Origin: Pseudomonas nitroreducens NBRC 12694
GTDB taxonomy: Bacteria > Pseudomonadota > Gammaproteobacteria > Pseudomonadales > Pseudomonadaceae
DNA length: 64,000 nt
Assembly (NCBI RefSeq): GCF_002091755.1
Contig: NZ_BDAI01000003.1
Location: forward strand, 62,001-126,000
Direction of reading: 5' to 3'
A model generated the notes under the pieces. That model did not search any database. It saw nothing but the letters and a program-made list of their open reading frames with translations, and was not told the origin of the DNA. Position numbers and translations under genes: made by a program. This document shows positions 16,172 through 25,714 of the stretch, piece by piece. Numbering within the stretch: position 1 is the first letter of the stretch; every line of letters starts with the position of its first letter.

Positions 16172-17026
16172 ATGGCTGAACGGATCCGGGCCGACAGCGC
16201 CCACATTACCCCCAGCGCGCACTACACCGGTTACGTCTGGTATCGCCACCAGCTTGCCGATCCGGCCTTCGCCACGGCGTTCGGCCGCTGGGTGCACGGT
16301 TGCGTGGCGCCGATCAACTGGGGCGCGCGGGTCGGCTTCGGACTGAATATCGAAGACTTCCTGTTACAACGTCACCTGCTGATCGATGCCCGGCTGACCC
16401 AGGCCATCGAGTCGCGCGGCGTTTCCCAGGTGGTCGAGATAGCCTGCGGTTTGTCGCCCCGGGGCCGGCGTTTCCGTCAGCGCTATCCCCAGCTGACCTA
16501 CCTGGAAGCCGACCTGCCGCCCATGGCCGCGCGCAAGTCGGCGTTGCTGCAGGAGCAGGGCTGGCTGGACGGCAAACATCGCGTGCGTGCTGTGGATATC
16601 CTTGCCGAAGACGGCGAACAGAGCCTCGCCGCGTTGCTCTCCGGACTGGACCCTGAGCGCCCCGTGGTGGTGATTACCGAGGGGCTGGTGAATTACTTCC
16701 AGCGCCCGGTGATCGAGGGCTTCTGGCGTCGATTGGCCGTGGCCCTGCGGCGTTTCCCCGAGGCGACCTACCTGACTGAACTCTATCCCGACCTGCGCGA
16801 ACACCCGCGCTACCGGCAGATTCGCTGGGGCGTCGGGCTGATCGGCAAGCTGACGCGGGGTGGCTATCCGCTGCATTACCGCAGCGCGGCGGAAATCGAG
16901 CAGGCGTTCGTTGGTTGCGGGTTTGGCCGGGTGGGCGTGCTCGATCCGCAGGTGGACGGTGTGGGGCTGGGCTTGCCGAAAGGGCGGATGCCGAGTCTGG
17001 TGCGGGTGATCGAGGCGCGGCTTTAG
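16172..17026 (+). CDS. Leucine carboxyl methyltransferase-like SAM enzyme
   Basis: The 284-residue protein has the class I methyltransferase layout typical of the PPM1/LCMT-like group: VVEIACGLSPRGRRFRQRYP (motif I, near residue 89), LTYLEADLPPMAARK, and VVVITEGLVNYFQRPVIEGF. These are the family features of O-methyltransferases acting on carboxylates, but the substrate here is unknown. It is divergent from the glycosylase gene across a 63-base gap, and is followed by a repeat-rich gap. Confidence 0.8.
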   Translation: MAERIRADSAHITPSAHYTGYVWYRHQLADPAFATAFGRWVHGCVAPINWGARVGFGLNIEDFLLQRHLLIDARLTQAIESRGVSQVVEIACGLSPRGRRFRQRYPQLTYLEADLPPMAARKSALLQEQGWLDGKHRVRAVDILAEDGEQSLAALLSGLDPERPVVVITEGLVNYFQRPVIEGFWRRLAVALRRFPEATYLTELYPDLREHPRYRQIRWGVGLIGKLTRGGYPLHYRSAAEIEQAFVGCGFGRVGVLDPQVDGVGLGLPKGRMPSLVRVIEARL

Positions 17027-17050
17027 GTTCGGGACTGTTCGGGGCTGGGC

Positions 17051-17144
17051 GGTTCGCGAGCAAGAACTAGGCGTCCCCCTCGGTCCTACGAAGAGCCGCC
17101 GCGGCTTATTCGGGGGGCATGCAGGGGCGAGCTTGCTCGCGAAC
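17051..17144. repeat. Extended REP variant plus inverted canonical REP
   Basis: At 17051-17095 lies the extended variant (GGTTCGCGAGCAAG, then AACTAGGCGTCCCC, then CTCGGTCCTAC). It matches the inverted copy near 11592-11636 at 43 of 46 positions. A canonical core in the other orientation follows at 17121-17144 (GGGGCGAGCTTGCTCGCGAAC). Confidence 0.8.
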
Positions 17145-17175
17145 AATATCAATGCAGGACGCTTGTGCCCGCGCT

Positions 17176-17292
17176 TCCCCCTCACCCCAGCCCTCTCCCA
17201 GGGGGAGAAGGAGTCATCCGGTGCAGGCCTGCGCAGCTGACGCTTCGCATGATGCCGTTCCAGTCCCCTCACCCTTCAGGGAGAGGGAAGAG
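17176..17292. repeat. Two copies of the CCCTCACCC...GGGAGAGGG hairpin repeat
   Basis: The first copy (about 17176-17211) reads CCCCCTCACCCCAGCCCTCT followed by CCCAGGGGGAGAAGG. The second (about 17264-17292) reads CCCCTCACCCTTCAGGGAGA then GGG. Both form hairpins and belong to a repeat type that is common in intergenic DNA of many proteobacteria. With the REPs they fill the 297-base gap; no gene is visible there. Confidence 0.7.
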
Positions 17293-17323
17293 CCCGGCCT
17301 CCGAAATCGCCACATTCAAACCG

Positions 17324-18550
17324 TCAAGCCGCACACGCCCCCTGCTGCATCGGCACCACCATCGCCGCCAGCGCTGCGCTGGCCTGCGGGTCGCCGTGGG
17401 CGAAGATGAACGCCAGTCCGTCGCCGCTGTAGCGCAGCGGCAGGATATCCAGTTCCGGCAGCCCGGCGGCGGCGAGCTTCCAGCCGCGCGCAGGGCGATC
17501 CGCCGGCAGCGCGACGCGGATCAGGCCACCGAAATAGCCCAGCTCCGCCAGCTCGCAGCGCCATTCGCCGCCCTCGCCGTTGCGCAGTACGGCGCGCCGA
17601 TCGGCCGGCGCCAGGCGCGCTTCGAAGCGGCGCTCCAGGTGCAGCAGTTGCTGGCGCTGAAAGCGCGTGCTGCCGGCGGCGCTGCGTGGCAGCGGCTCGC
17701 CGAGCAGGAACGGGTTGTAGAGCCGCGCACAGGCATCGCGGCGTTCGAACTGGGCCAGGTGGTCGGCGTCGTGGATCAACGCAAACTCGGCATCGGCGCA
17801 TGCATGGGCGAACTCGGCGTGCTCCCACGGCTGGGTGAAGTGGTCGTACTCGCCGGCCAGCACCAGGGTTGGGCATTGCGGGTGACGTTCGAAGCCGCCG
17901 AAGGCCAGCAGGCGCTGGCTGTTCTGCCGGTAGCGTTCGATTTCCGCTGGTGTCAGGCGCTGCAGCTGGCGCAACAGGGCCTTGCGGAACACCGGGGATA
18001 CACCGGTATCGCCCAGGCGCAATGGGTTGATCAGGCCGGTCAGCACGCCATGGGCGAAGGGCTCCTGCTCGCCCAGCTCCAGGCGCGCCAGGGCTTCGAC
18101 CAGCAGGGCGCGGGCGCCGGGTCGGCCGAAGGCGGTGATGCCGGCTAGCAGCAGGCGACCACAGCGCGCCGGGTGGCGGGCGGCGAACAGCGCTGCCAGC
18201 GCCGAGCCGTACGACAACCCGATCGGCATCAGGGGCGGCAATTGCAGGGTTTCGGCGAAGGCGGCGATGAGGTCGGCCAGGTCTTCCAGGCTCAGCTGGG
18301 GCGCCAGTTGCAGGTTGCCGCCCTGGCTGGGCAGGTCGAGGAGGATCACCGGGTGCCCGGCGAGCAGCTCGGAAACCTCGCTGGCGAAGGAGCGGAAGCT
18401 CTGGAAGGCACCGCCCAGCAGCAGGACCGGCGGGCGGGTGTCATCTTCCCTGGAGGAAAAGGCCTGATAGTGCAGTTGCCAACCGTCCAGTTCCAGCGCC
18501 GCCGGGGCGGCGGTCAGGGCCTGGGCGCTGTAATCGGTGCGATAGCGCAT
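17324..18550 (-). CDS. Alpha/beta hydrolase with a C-terminal extra domain
   Basis: Residues 1-275 form an alpha/beta hydrolase with the nucleophile elbow GLSYGSALA (Ser near residue 114), an acid in [12 protein letters not shown] and a His in [14 protein letters not shown]. The next 115 residues form a separate beta-rich domain starting about [15 protein letters not shown] that recalls PilZ-like folds only weakly. At 408 residues it is longer than a plain hydrolase. It occupies the position of the probable hydrolase next to proA in P. aeruginosa. Substrate unknown. Confidence 0.8.
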   Translation of the reverse strand: MRYRTDYSAQALTAAPAALELDGWQLHYQAFSSREDDTRPPVLLLGGAFQSFRSFASEVSELLAGHPVILLDLPSQGGNLQLAPQLSLEDLADLIAAFAETLQLPPLMPIGLSYGSALAALFAARHPARCGRLLLAGITAFGRPGARALLVEALARLELGEQEPFAHGVLTGLINPLRLGDTGVSPVFRKALLRQLQRLTPAEIERYRQNSQRLLAFGGFERHPQCPTLVLAGEYDHFTQPWEHAEFAHACADAEFALIHDADHLAQFERRDACARLYNPFLLGEPLPRSAAGSTRFQRQQLLHLERRFEARLAPADRRAVLRNGEGGEWRCELAELGYFGGLIRVALPADRPARGWKLAAAGLPELDILPLRYSGDGLAFIFAHGDPQASAALAAMVVPMQQGACAA

Positions 18551-18860
18551 GGCAGTTCTCCGGCGGTGGGCCGCCTCTTGTTGTTCTTCCCTGGCGTGCC
18601 TCCCTGGCTATGCGATCGCAACGGGGGCAATGAGCCATGCTTGCAAGGTAACCAGCCGATACGAATTTGGTTACCCAACCTTCGGGCGGCAGAAGCGGGC
18701 GGGGGATGGGCGGATGTCACCGTTTGGCCGATGGGGCGCGGCGTGGGAGGGGGTTGGCGTTACGTGCGGTGCGCCGCTGACCGGCCGGCTGCTGTGGCTG
18801 GCCGCTGAGGGGGCGCTCCCGCTATACTTGCGCATTTCCCTCACGCAGACGCGTTTGATC
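18551..18860. other. 310-base divergent control region between the hydrolase gene and proA
   Basis: No convincing gene is visible. It holds an inverted repeat GGTAACC (18647-18653), 15 bases, GGTTACC (18669-18675), and a -10-like TATACT at 18823-18828 about 33 bases before the proA ATG, without a good -35. A long plus-strand frame in phase with proA crosses the region but has no conserved protein start. Confidence 0.45.
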
Positions 18861-20126
18861 ATGACCGAGTCCGTTCTCGACTATATGAGCCGCCTGGGCC
18901 GCGCCGCCCGTGAAGCGTCGCGCGTCGTCGCGCGCGCCACGACCGCGCAGAAGAACCAAGCCCTGCTGGCCGCTGCCGATGCCCTGGATGCCGCCCGCGC
19001 CCAGCTGACCGAAGCCAACGAGCAGGATCTGGCCAATGGCCGTGCCAATGGTCTGGAGCCAGCCATGCTGGACCGCCTGGCCCTGACTCCGGCACGCATC
19101 GACGACATGATCGAGGGCCTGCGCCAGGTCGCCACGCTGCCGGACCCGATCGGCGAGATCCGCGACATGCGCTATGTGCCGTCCGGTATTCAGCTGGGCA
19201 AGATGCGCGTGCCGCTGGGCGTGGTGGGGATCATCTACGAGTCCCGTCCGAACGTGACCATCGACGCCGCCAGCCTGTGCCTGAAGTCGGGCAACGCCAC
19301 CATCCTGCGCGGCGGCTCCGAGGCGATCCATTCCAACCAGGCGATTGCCGCGTGCATCCAGACGGGCCTGGCCAAGGCCGGCCTGCCGGCCAGCGTCGTA
19401 CAGGTGGTGGAAACCACCGACCGCGCCGCCGTGGGCGCGCTGATCACCATGCCCGAGTACGTGGACGTCATCGTTCCGCGCGGCGGCAAGGGCCTGATCG
19501 AGCGCATCAGCCGCGATGCCAAGGTGCCGGTGATCAAGCACCTGGACGGCATCTGCCACGTCTACATCGACGTCGCCGCCGATCTGGACAAGGCCATCCG
19601 CGTCGCCGACAACGCCAAGACCCAGCGCTATGCGCCGTGCAACACCATGGAGACGCTGCTGGTGCACGCCGGCATTGCCGACCGCGTGCTGCCGCCGCTG
19701 GCCGCCATCTACCGCGACAAGGGCGTTGAACTGCGTGGCGACGCCGCCACCCGCGCGCTGCTGGGCGCCGACGTGCTGGAAGCCACCGAGGAAGACTGGC
19801 GCACTGAATACAACGCGCCGATCCTGTCGATCCGCATCGTCGACAACCTCGATGCGGCTATCGAGCACATCAACACCTACGGCTCACAGCACACCGACGC
19901 GATCATCACCGAGAACTTCACCGATGCCCGCCGCTTCCTCACCGAAGTGGACTCGGCCTCGGTCATGGTCAACGCCTCGACCCGCTTTGCCGATGGCTTC
20001 GAGTACGGCCTGGGCGCGGAGATCGGCATTTCCACCGACAAGCTGCACGCCCGCGGTCCGGTCGGCCTGGAAGGGCTGACCAGCGAGAAGTACGTGGTGT
20101 TCGGCGACGGTCACGTGCGGACCTGA
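18861..20126 (+). CDS. proA: Glutamate-5-semialdehyde dehydrogenase (gamma-glutamyl phosphate reductase)
   Basis: ProA reduces gamma-glutamyl phosphate to the semialdehyde in proline synthesis. The 421-residue length equals the P. aeruginosa protein. The aldehyde-dehydrogenase-like fold is shown by [28 protein letters not shown] and the catalytic cysteine C260 in [11 protein letters not shown]. The ATG at 18861 gives the [18 protein letters not shown]-terminus. proB is not in the window. The stop overlaps the nadD ATG (TGATG). Confidence 0.97.
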   Translation: MTESVLDYMSRLGRAAREASRVVARATTAQKNQALLAAADALDAARAQLTEANEQDLANGRANGLEPAMLDRLALTPARIDDMIEGLRQVATLPDPIGEIRDMRYVPSGIQLGKMRVPLGVVGIIYESRPNVTIDAASLCLKSGNATILRGGSEAIHSNQAIAACIQTGLAKAGLPASVVQVVETTDRAAVGALITMPEYVDVIVPRGGKGLIERISRDAKVPVIKHLDGICHVYIDVAADLDKAIRVADNAKTQRYAPCNTMETLLVHAGIADRVLPPLAAIYRDKGVELRGDAATRALLGADVLEATEEDWRTEYNAPILSIRIVDNLDAAIEHINTYGSQHTDAIITENFTDARRFLTEVDSASVMVNASTRFADGFEYGLGAEIGISTDKLHARGPVGLEGLTSEKYVVFGDGHVRT

Positions 20127-20782
20127 TGAACAAGGCGCGTTCCCGGCGTGTCGGTCTGTTCGGCGGCACCTTCGATCCGGTGCACATCGGCCACCTGCGC
20201 AGTGCGCTGGAGATGGCAGAGCAGCTCGAATTCGACGAGCTGCGCCTGATCCCCAACTTCCGCCCGCCGCATCGCGACACCCCCCAGGTGCTACCTGCGC
20301 AGCGGCTGGCGATGGTCGAGCTGGCGGTTGCCGGCGTAGACCCGCTGGTGGTCGACGACCGCGAGCTGAAGCGTGACAAACCCTCCTACACCATCGACAC
20401 CCTGGAGTCGCTGCGTGGGGAGCTGGATGAGCAGGACCAGTTGTTCCTGCTGGTCGGCTGGGACGCATTCTGCGGCCTGCCGACCTGGCATCGCTGGGAA
20501 GAGTTGCTGGAGCACAGTCATATCGTCGTGCTGCAGCGCCCGGATGCCGACAGCGAGCCGCCGGAAGACCTGCGCGACCTGCTGGCGGCGCGCAGTGTTG
20601 CCGACCCGAAGGCGATGATCGGCCCCGCCGGGCAGATCACCTTCGTCTGGCAGACGCCGCTTGCAGTTTCCGCCACGCAGATCCGCCAACTCCTGTCGCA
20701 GGGGCGCTCGGTGCGCTACCTGGTGCCGGATGCGGTATTGAACTATATCGAGGCGCACGGCCTGTACCAGGCGCCCCACTGA
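20126..20782 (+). CDS. nadD: Nicotinate-nucleotide adenylyltransferase
   Basis: NadD adenylates nicotinate mononucleotide in NAD synthesis. The 218-residue protein has the nucleotidyltransferase motifs [15 protein letters not shown] near the N-terminus, [13 protein letters not shown], and the ISxTxxR-like [14 protein letters not shown] near the C-terminus. The start is coupled to the proA stop. It sits in the typical nadD-rsfS-rlmH order. Confidence 0.96.
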   Translation: MNKARSRRVGLFGGTFDPVHIGHLRSALEMAEQLEFDELRLIPNFRPPHRDTPQVLPAQRLAMVELAVAGVDPLVVDDRELKRDKPSYTIDTLESLRGELDEQDQLFLLVGWDAFCGLPTWHRWEELLEHSHIVVLQRPDADSEPPEDLRDLLAARSVADPKAMIGPAGQITFVWQTPLAVSATQIRQLLSQGRSVRYLVPDAVLNYIEAHGLYQAPH

Positions 20783-20801
20783 ACAAGTCAGAGAGTCATA
20801 C

Positions 20802-21155
20802 ATGCAAACCGAACAACTGGTCGAACTGACCATCGCCGCCCTGGAAGATCTCAAGGCGCAGGACATCACCGTCATCGACGTGCGCGAGAAGACCAGCATC
20901 ACCGACGTCATGGTCATCGCCACCGGCGCCTCCAGCCGTCAGGTCAAGTCGCTGGCCGACAACGTGCTGGAAAAGGTCAAGGAACAGGGCGTGCGCCCGA
21001 TCGGCAGCGAAGGCCAGGAAGGTGGCGAGTGGGTCCTGATCGACCTCGCCAACGTCGTGGTCCATGTCATGCAGCCGGCCACCCGCCAGTTCTACGACCT
21101 GGAGCGTCTGTGGCAGGGCGCCGAGCAGAGCCGCGCGTCCCACAGCGCCGAGTAA
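20802..21155 (+). CDS. rsfS: Ribosomal silencing factor RsfS
   Basis: RsfS binds L14 and blocks subunit joining in stationary phase. The 117-residue protein shows the family blocks [19 protein letters not shown] and the [16 protein letters not shown] segment near residue 75. It lies 19 bases after nadD and is followed by rlmH, the common bacterial order. Confidence 0.95.
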   Translation: MQTEQLVELTIAALEDLKAQDITVIDVREKTSITDVMVIATGASSRQVKSLADNVLEKVKEQGVRPIGSEGQEGGEWVLIDLANVVVHVMQPATRQFYDLERLWQGAEQSRASHSAE

Positions 21156-21162
21156 GCGTGCC

Positions 21163-21630
21163 GTGCGCCTGCGTCTGATCGCGGTTGGCTCGCGCATGCC
21201 GCGCTGGGTGGAAGAGGGCTGGGCGGAGTACGTCAAGCGCCTGCCCTCGGAGCTGTCCCTGGAACTGGTGGAAATCCCGTTGAACACGCGCGGCAAGAAT
21301 GCCGACGTGGCACGGCTGATCCGCCAGGAAGGCGAGGCCATGCTGAGCAAGGTCCAGCCCGGGGAACGCATCGTCACCCTGGAAGTCGAAGGCAAGCCCT
21401 GGAGCACCCCCCAGCTGGCGCAGGAACTCGACCGCTGGCGCCTGGACGCGCGCACCGTCAACCTCATGGTCGGCGGGCCGGAAGGCCTGGCGCCGGAGGT
21501 CTGCGCGCGCAGCGAGCAGCGCTGGTCGCTGTCACCGCTGACCCTGCCGCACCCGCTGGTGCGCATCCTGGTCGGCGAGCAGATCTACCGCGCCTGGACA
21601 GTGCTGTCCGGGCACCCCTACCACAAGTAG
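21163..21630 (+). CDS. rlmH: 23S rRNA pseudouridine-1915 N3-methyltransferase RlmH
   Basis: RlmH methylates pseudouridine 1915 of 23S rRNA with a SPOUT (knotted) fold. The protein is 155 residues, the standard length; key parts are [15 protein letters not shown], the knot region [14 protein letters not shown] and [18 protein letters not shown] at the C-terminus. The GTG at 21163 gives the expected VRLRLIAVG start; upstream in-frame codons lie inside rsfS. Confidence 0.96.
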   Translation: MRLRLIAVGSRMPRWVEEGWAEYVKRLPSELSLELVEIPLNTRGKNADVARLIRQEGEAMLSKVQPGERIVTLEVEGKPWSTPQLAQELDRWRLDARTVNLMVGGPEGLAPEVCARSEQRWSLSPLTLPHPLVRILVGEQIYRAWTVLSGHPYHK

Positions 21631-21645
21631 TCGTAGCCGTTTTCG

Positions 21646-23535
21646 ATGCCGCAGCCGATACAGCTCAAGGACCACGAGAAGGACGCCCGCCTGGTCCGCG
21701 CCCGCGTCATCGTCGGCGGGGTGGCGATCTTCCTGCTCGCCCTTGTGCTGGTGGCGCGTATGTATCACCTGCAGGTGACGCAGTACGACTACCACTCGAC
21801 GCTGTCGGAGAACAACCGCGTCCACGTGCAGCCGATTCCGCCCAATCGTGGGCTGATCTTCGACCGCAACGGGGTGATCATCGCCGACAACCGTCCCAGC
21901 TTCAGCCTGACGATTACCCGCGAACGTACGGAGAACCTGCAGGATACGTTGAAGAACCTCGTCGAAATCCTCGGATTGACCGAGGAAGACAAGGCCATCT
22001 TCGAGAAGCGCATGAAGCAGGGGCGGCGGCCGTTCGAGCCGGTGCCGATCATGTTCGAGCTGTCCGAGGAGCAGATCGCCCGCATCGCGGTGAACCAGTA
22101 CCGCCTGAACGGCGTCGACGTGGCCGCGCAATTCGTCCGCCATTACCCGCTGGGCGAGCACTTCGCCCACTCGGTCGGCTATGTCGGGCGGATCAACGAG
22201 GCGGAACTGAAGAAGCTCGACCCGGTGGCCTATTCGGGCACCCACCACATCGGCAAGACCGGCGTGGAAAAATTCTACGAGGATGCGCTGCACGGCACGG
22301 TTGGCTACGAGGAAGTCGAGACCAACGCCCGCGGTCGCGTCCTGCGCGTGCTCAAACGTACCGAGCCGGTCTCCGGCCGTGACATCGTGCTGAGCATCGA
22401 CAGCAAGCTGCAGGCTGCCGCGGAAACCGCACTGGCCGGCCGCCGCGGCGCCATCGTGGCGATCCAGCCGTCCACCGGCGAGGTGTTGGCGATGGTCAGC
22501 CAGCCGGCCTACGACCCCAACCTGTTCGTCACCGGCATCAGTTTCAAGGATTACGCGGCGTTGCGTGACTCCGAAGATCGCCCTCTGTACAACCGCGTGC
22601 TGCGCGGCCTGTACCCGCCGGGCTCGACGGTGAAACCGGCGGTGGCCATTGCGGGGCTCGACGCGGGTGTGGTGACGCCCACCAGCCGTGTGTTCGACCC
22701 CGGCTTCTACCAATTGCCCAACTACGACCACAAGTACCGCAACTGGAACCGCACCGGCGACGGCTGGGTCACCCTGGAAACCGCGATCATGCGGTCCAAC
22801 GACACCTACTTCTACGATCTCGCCCACAAGCTGGGGATCGATCGGCTGCACGACTACATGAGCCGGTTCGGCTTCGGCCAGCGCGTGGCCCTGGACATGT
22901 ATGGCGAAGCTGACGGCCTGATGCCGTCCCGCCAGTGGAAGCGTGCCCTGCGCCGGCAGGCCTGGTTCCCAGGGGAAACCCTGATTCTGGGCATCGGCCA
23001 GGGCTACATGCAGTCCACCCCGCTGCAACTGGCGCAGATGACCGCGCTGCTGGCGAACAAGGGCAAGTGGATTCGCCCGCACCTGGCCAAGACCATCGAC
23101 GGCAAGCCGCCGGTGGACGAAGACCCGATGCCGGACATCCAGCTCAAGGATCCGAACAACTGGAACCTGGTGGACTACGGCATGCAGCAGGTGGTCCACG
23201 GCGCCCGTGGTACCGCCCACAAGGTCGGCGCCACGTCCGTCTACCGCATTGCCGGCAAGTCCGGTACCGCGCAGGTCGTGGCGATCAAGCAGGGGGAGAA
23301 GTACAACCGCTCCAAGCTGCTGGAGCGCCATCGTGACCACGCGTTGTTCGTCGGCTTCGCCCCGGCGGACAATCCGCAGATCGCCGTGGCGGTGATGGTG
23401 GAGAACGGCGAGTCCGGCTCCGGCGTCGCCGCCCCGGTGCTCAAGGCCGTGACCGATGCCTGGCTGCTGGACGAGACCGGCAAGCTCAAACCCGAATACG
23501 CACCTCAGGCCACGGCGGAGGCGCCCAAACCATGA
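21646..23535 (+). CDS. mrdA: Penicillin-binding protein 2 (elongation transpeptidase)
   Basis: PBP2 is the class B transpeptidase of the rod complex. It has a short cytoplasmic tail, one membrane segment (GGVAIFLLALVLVARMY, about residues 24-40), a dimerisation domain, and a transpeptidase domain with the active serine S327 in PPGSTVKP, the SxN motif RSNDTY and K538-S-G-T. The 629-residue length is normal for pseudomonads. Its end overlaps the RodA start (ATGA), so polymerase and transpeptidase are co-translated. Confidence 0.97.
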   Translation: MPQPIQLKDHEKDARLVRARVIVGGVAIFLLALVLVARMYHLQVTQYDYHSTLSENNRVHVQPIPPNRGLIFDRNGVIIADNRPSFSLTITRERTENLQDTLKNLVEILGLTEEDKAIFEKRMKQGRRPFEPVPIMFELSEEQIARIAVNQYRLNGVDVAAQFVRHYPLGEHFAHSVGYVGRINEAELKKLDPVAYSGTHHIGKTGVEKFYEDALHGTVGYEEVETNARGRVLRVLKRTEPVSGRDIVLSIDSKLQAAAETALAGRRGAIVAIQPSTGEVLAMVSQPAYDPNLFVTGISFKDYAALRDSEDRPLYNRVLRGLYPPGSTVKPAVAIAGLDAGVVTPTSRVFDPGFYQLPNYDHKYRNWNRTGDGWVTLETAIMRSNDTYFYDLAHKLGIDRLHDYMSRFGFGQRVALDMYGEADGLMPSRQWKRALRRQAWFPGETLILGIGQGYMQSTPLQLAQMTALLANKGKWIRPHLAKTIDGKPPVDEDPMPDIQLKDPNNWNLVDYGMQQVVHGARGTAHKVGATSVYRIAGKSGTAQVVAIKQGEKYNRSKLLERHRDHALFVGFAPADNPQIAVAVMVENGESGSGVAAPVLKAVTDAWLLDETGKLKPEYAPQATAEAPKP

Positions 23536-24683
23536 CCAAGAACGGAAACTTCGACCGCACGCTGTCCAGCGAAGATGTGATGAAGCGGCGCTCCAGTCTG
23601 CTGCAGCGCCTGCATATCGACGGCCTGCTGCTGCTGTTGCTGGTGACCCTCGGCTCGGTCGGCCTGTTCGTCCTGTACTCTGCCAGCGGCAAGAGCTGGG
23701 ACCTGCTGATCAAGCAGGCGTCTTCCTTCGGCCTGGGCCTGGGCGCGATGTTCGTGCTGGCACAGATCGAGCCGCGCTTCCTCGCTCGCTGGGTGCCGCT
23801 GGGCTACCTGATCGGCGTGGCCCTGCTGGTGGTGGTGGACGTGATGGGCCACAACGCCATGGGCGCGACCCGCTGGATCAACATTCCCGGGGTGATCCGC
23901 TTCCAGCCGGCGGAATTCATGAAGCTGCTGATGCCCATGACCATCGCCTGGTACCTGTCCAAGCGCGCCCTGCCGCCGGGTTTCAAGCACAGCGTGATCG
24001 GCCTGGCGCTGATCGTCGTGCCCTTCGTGCTGATCCTCAAGCAGCCGGACCTGGGTACCGCCATGCTGGTGCTGGCCTCCGGTTCCTTCGTGCTGTTCGT
24101 CGGCGGCCTGCGCTGGCGCTGGATCATCACCGCCGTCTCGGCAGCGGTGCCGGTCGCGGTGGGCATGTGGTACTTCGTCATGCACGACTACCAGAAACAG
24201 CGCGTGCTGACCTTCCTCGACCCGGAAAGCGACCCGCAGGGCACCGGCTGGAACATCATCCAGTCCAAGGCAGCCATCGGTTCGGGTGGCGTCTTCGGCA
24301 AGGGCTGGCTGCTGGGTACGCAATCCCATCTGGATTTTTTGCCCGAAAGCCATACGGACTTTATCATTGCCGTGCTCGGCGAAGAGTTCGGCCTGGTCGG
24401 GGTGTGCCTCCTGCTGGTGCTGTACCTGCTGGTGATCTACCGGGGGCTGGTGATCACGGCGCAGGCGCAGACGCTGTTCGGCAAGTTGCTCGCCGGCAGT
24501 ATCACCATGACCTTCTTCGTGTATGTGTTCGTCAACATTGGTATGGTCAGCGGGTTGTTGCCAGTGGTGGGGGTACCGCTGCCCTTCATTAGTTACGGCG
24601 GAACTTCGCTGGTGACCCTGATGTCAGGGTTCGGCGTTTTGATGTCGATCCATACCCATCGGAAGTGGATCACCCAGGTTTGA
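23532..24683 (+). CDS. mrdB: Rod-shape peptidoglycan glycosyltransferase RodA
   Basis: RodA is the SEDS glycan polymerase paired with PBP2. The 383-residue protein has about ten membrane helices and the SEDS signatures GATRWINIPGVIRFQPAEFMK (spanning residues 107-127), DLGTAMLVLASG, LPESHTDFIIAVLGEEFGL and PFISYGGTSLVTLM. The start overlaps the mrdA stop and the stop overlaps the next ATG (TGATG), showing a tightly coupled cell-elongation unit. Confidence 0.97.
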   Translation: MTKNGNFDRTLSSEDVMKRRSSLLQRLHIDGLLLLLLVTLGSVGLFVLYSASGKSWDLLIKQASSFGLGLGAMFVLAQIEPRFLARWVPLGYLIGVALLVVVDVMGHNAMGATRWINIPGVIRFQPAEFMKLLMPMTIAWYLSKRALPPGFKHSVIGLALIVVPFVLILKQPDLGTAMLVLASGSFVLFVGGLRWRWIITAVSAAVPVAVGMWYFVMHDYQKQRVLTFLDPESDPQGTGWNIIQSKAAIGSGGVFGKGWLLGTQSHLDFLPESHTDFIIAVLGEEFGLVGVCLLLVLYLLVIYRGLVITAQAQTLFGKLLAGSITMTFFVYVFVNIGMVSGLLPVVGVPLPFISYGGTSLVTLMSGFGVLMSIHTHRKWITQV

Positions 24684-25714
24684 TGACAAGAGTGAAGAAC
24701 GGAATGCAAGTACTGCGCGCCTGGGCTGCCAGGGGGGTACATTGGGTCGGAATCGCGGGGGCGATCGGCGTGTCCGGCGTTGCTGCCGCGGGCGACTACG
24801 ATGGTTCGCCCCAGGTCGCCGAGTTCGTCAGCGAGATGACCCGTGACTACGGCTTCGCCGGCGAGCAGCTCATGGGCCTCTTCCACGATGTGGAACGCAA
24901 GCAGTCCATCCTCGACGCCATCTCCCGCCCTGCCGAACGGGTGAAGACCTGGAAGGAATACCGTCCGATCTTCGTCACCGACGCGCGCATCAACCGCGGC
25001 GTGGACTTCTGGAACCAGAATGCCGAAGCCCTGGCCCGCGCGGAGCAGGAATACGGCGTACCGGCCCAGTACATCGTCGCCATCATTGGCGTCGAGACCT
25101 TCTTCGGCCGCAACACCGGCAACTTCAAGGTGATGGACGCGCTGTCCACCCTGGGCTTCGACTACCCGCCGCGTGCCGAGTTCTTCCGCAAGGAGCTCAA
25201 GCAGTTCCTGCTGCTGGCCCGCGAACAGCAGGTCGACCCGCTCAGCCTGACCGGCTCCTACGCCGGTGCAATGGGCCTGCCGCAATTCATGCCGAGCAGC
25301 TTCCGTGCCTATGCCGTGGACTTCGACGGCGACGGCCACATCAATATCTGGAGCGACCCCACCGATGCCATCGGCAGCGTCGCCAACTACTTCAAGCAGC
25401 ACGGCTGGCACACCGGCGAGCCGGTGGTGTCGCAGGCGGAAATCGGTACATCCACTGCCGAGGACGCGCTCACCCAGGGGCTCGAGCCGCAAATGAACCT
25501 CGGCCAGCTACGCTCTCAGGGCTGGCGTACCCATGACGTGATCCGCGATGACCTGATGGTCACCGCCATGCGCCTGGAAGGCGCGCAGGGCACCGAGTAC
25601 TGGGTCGGCCTGCCGAACTTCTATGTGATCACCCGTTACAACCGCAGCGCCATGTACGCCATGGCGGTCCATCAGCTGGCCGGCGAGATCGCCAAGGCAC
25701 GAGGTGTCCATTGA
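24683..25714 (+). CDS. Lytic murein transglycosylase B (SltB1-like)
   Basis: This exported enzyme cleaves peptidoglycan strands to 1,6-anhydromuramyl products. A signal peptide of about 35 residues ends near GVAAAGDYD. The MltB catalytic domain shows the catalytic Glu in IGVETFFGRNTG, then SYAGAMGLPQFMPSSFR and VDFDGDGHINIW. I chose the ATG at 24683 because it overlaps the RodA stop and has AGG five bases upstream; an ATG at 24704 also gives a good signal peptide. The ending matches P. aeruginosa SltB1. No lipobox is present. Confidence 0.92.
   Translation: MTRVKNGMQVLRAWAARGVHWVGIAGAIGVSGVAAAGDYDGSPQVAEFVSEMTRDYGFAGEQLMGLFHDVERKQSILDAISRPAERVKTWKEYRPIFVTDARINRGVDFWNQNAEALARAEQEYGVPAQYIVAIIGVETFFGRNTGNFKVMDALSTLGFDYPPRAEFFRKELKQFLLLAREQQVDPLSLTGSYAGAMGLPQFMPSSFRAYAVDFDGDGHINIWSDPTDAIGSVANYFKQHGWHTGEPVVSQAEIGTSTAEDALTQGLEPQMNLGQLRSQGWRTHDVIRDDLMVTAMRLEGAQGTEYWVGLPNFYVITRYNRSAMYAMAVHQLAGEIAKARGVH

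Noticed and set aside
18549..18860. 104-codon N-terminal extension of ProA
   Set aside because: Not conserved, and it overlaps the divergent control region; the ATG at 18861 gives the standard 421-residue protein.
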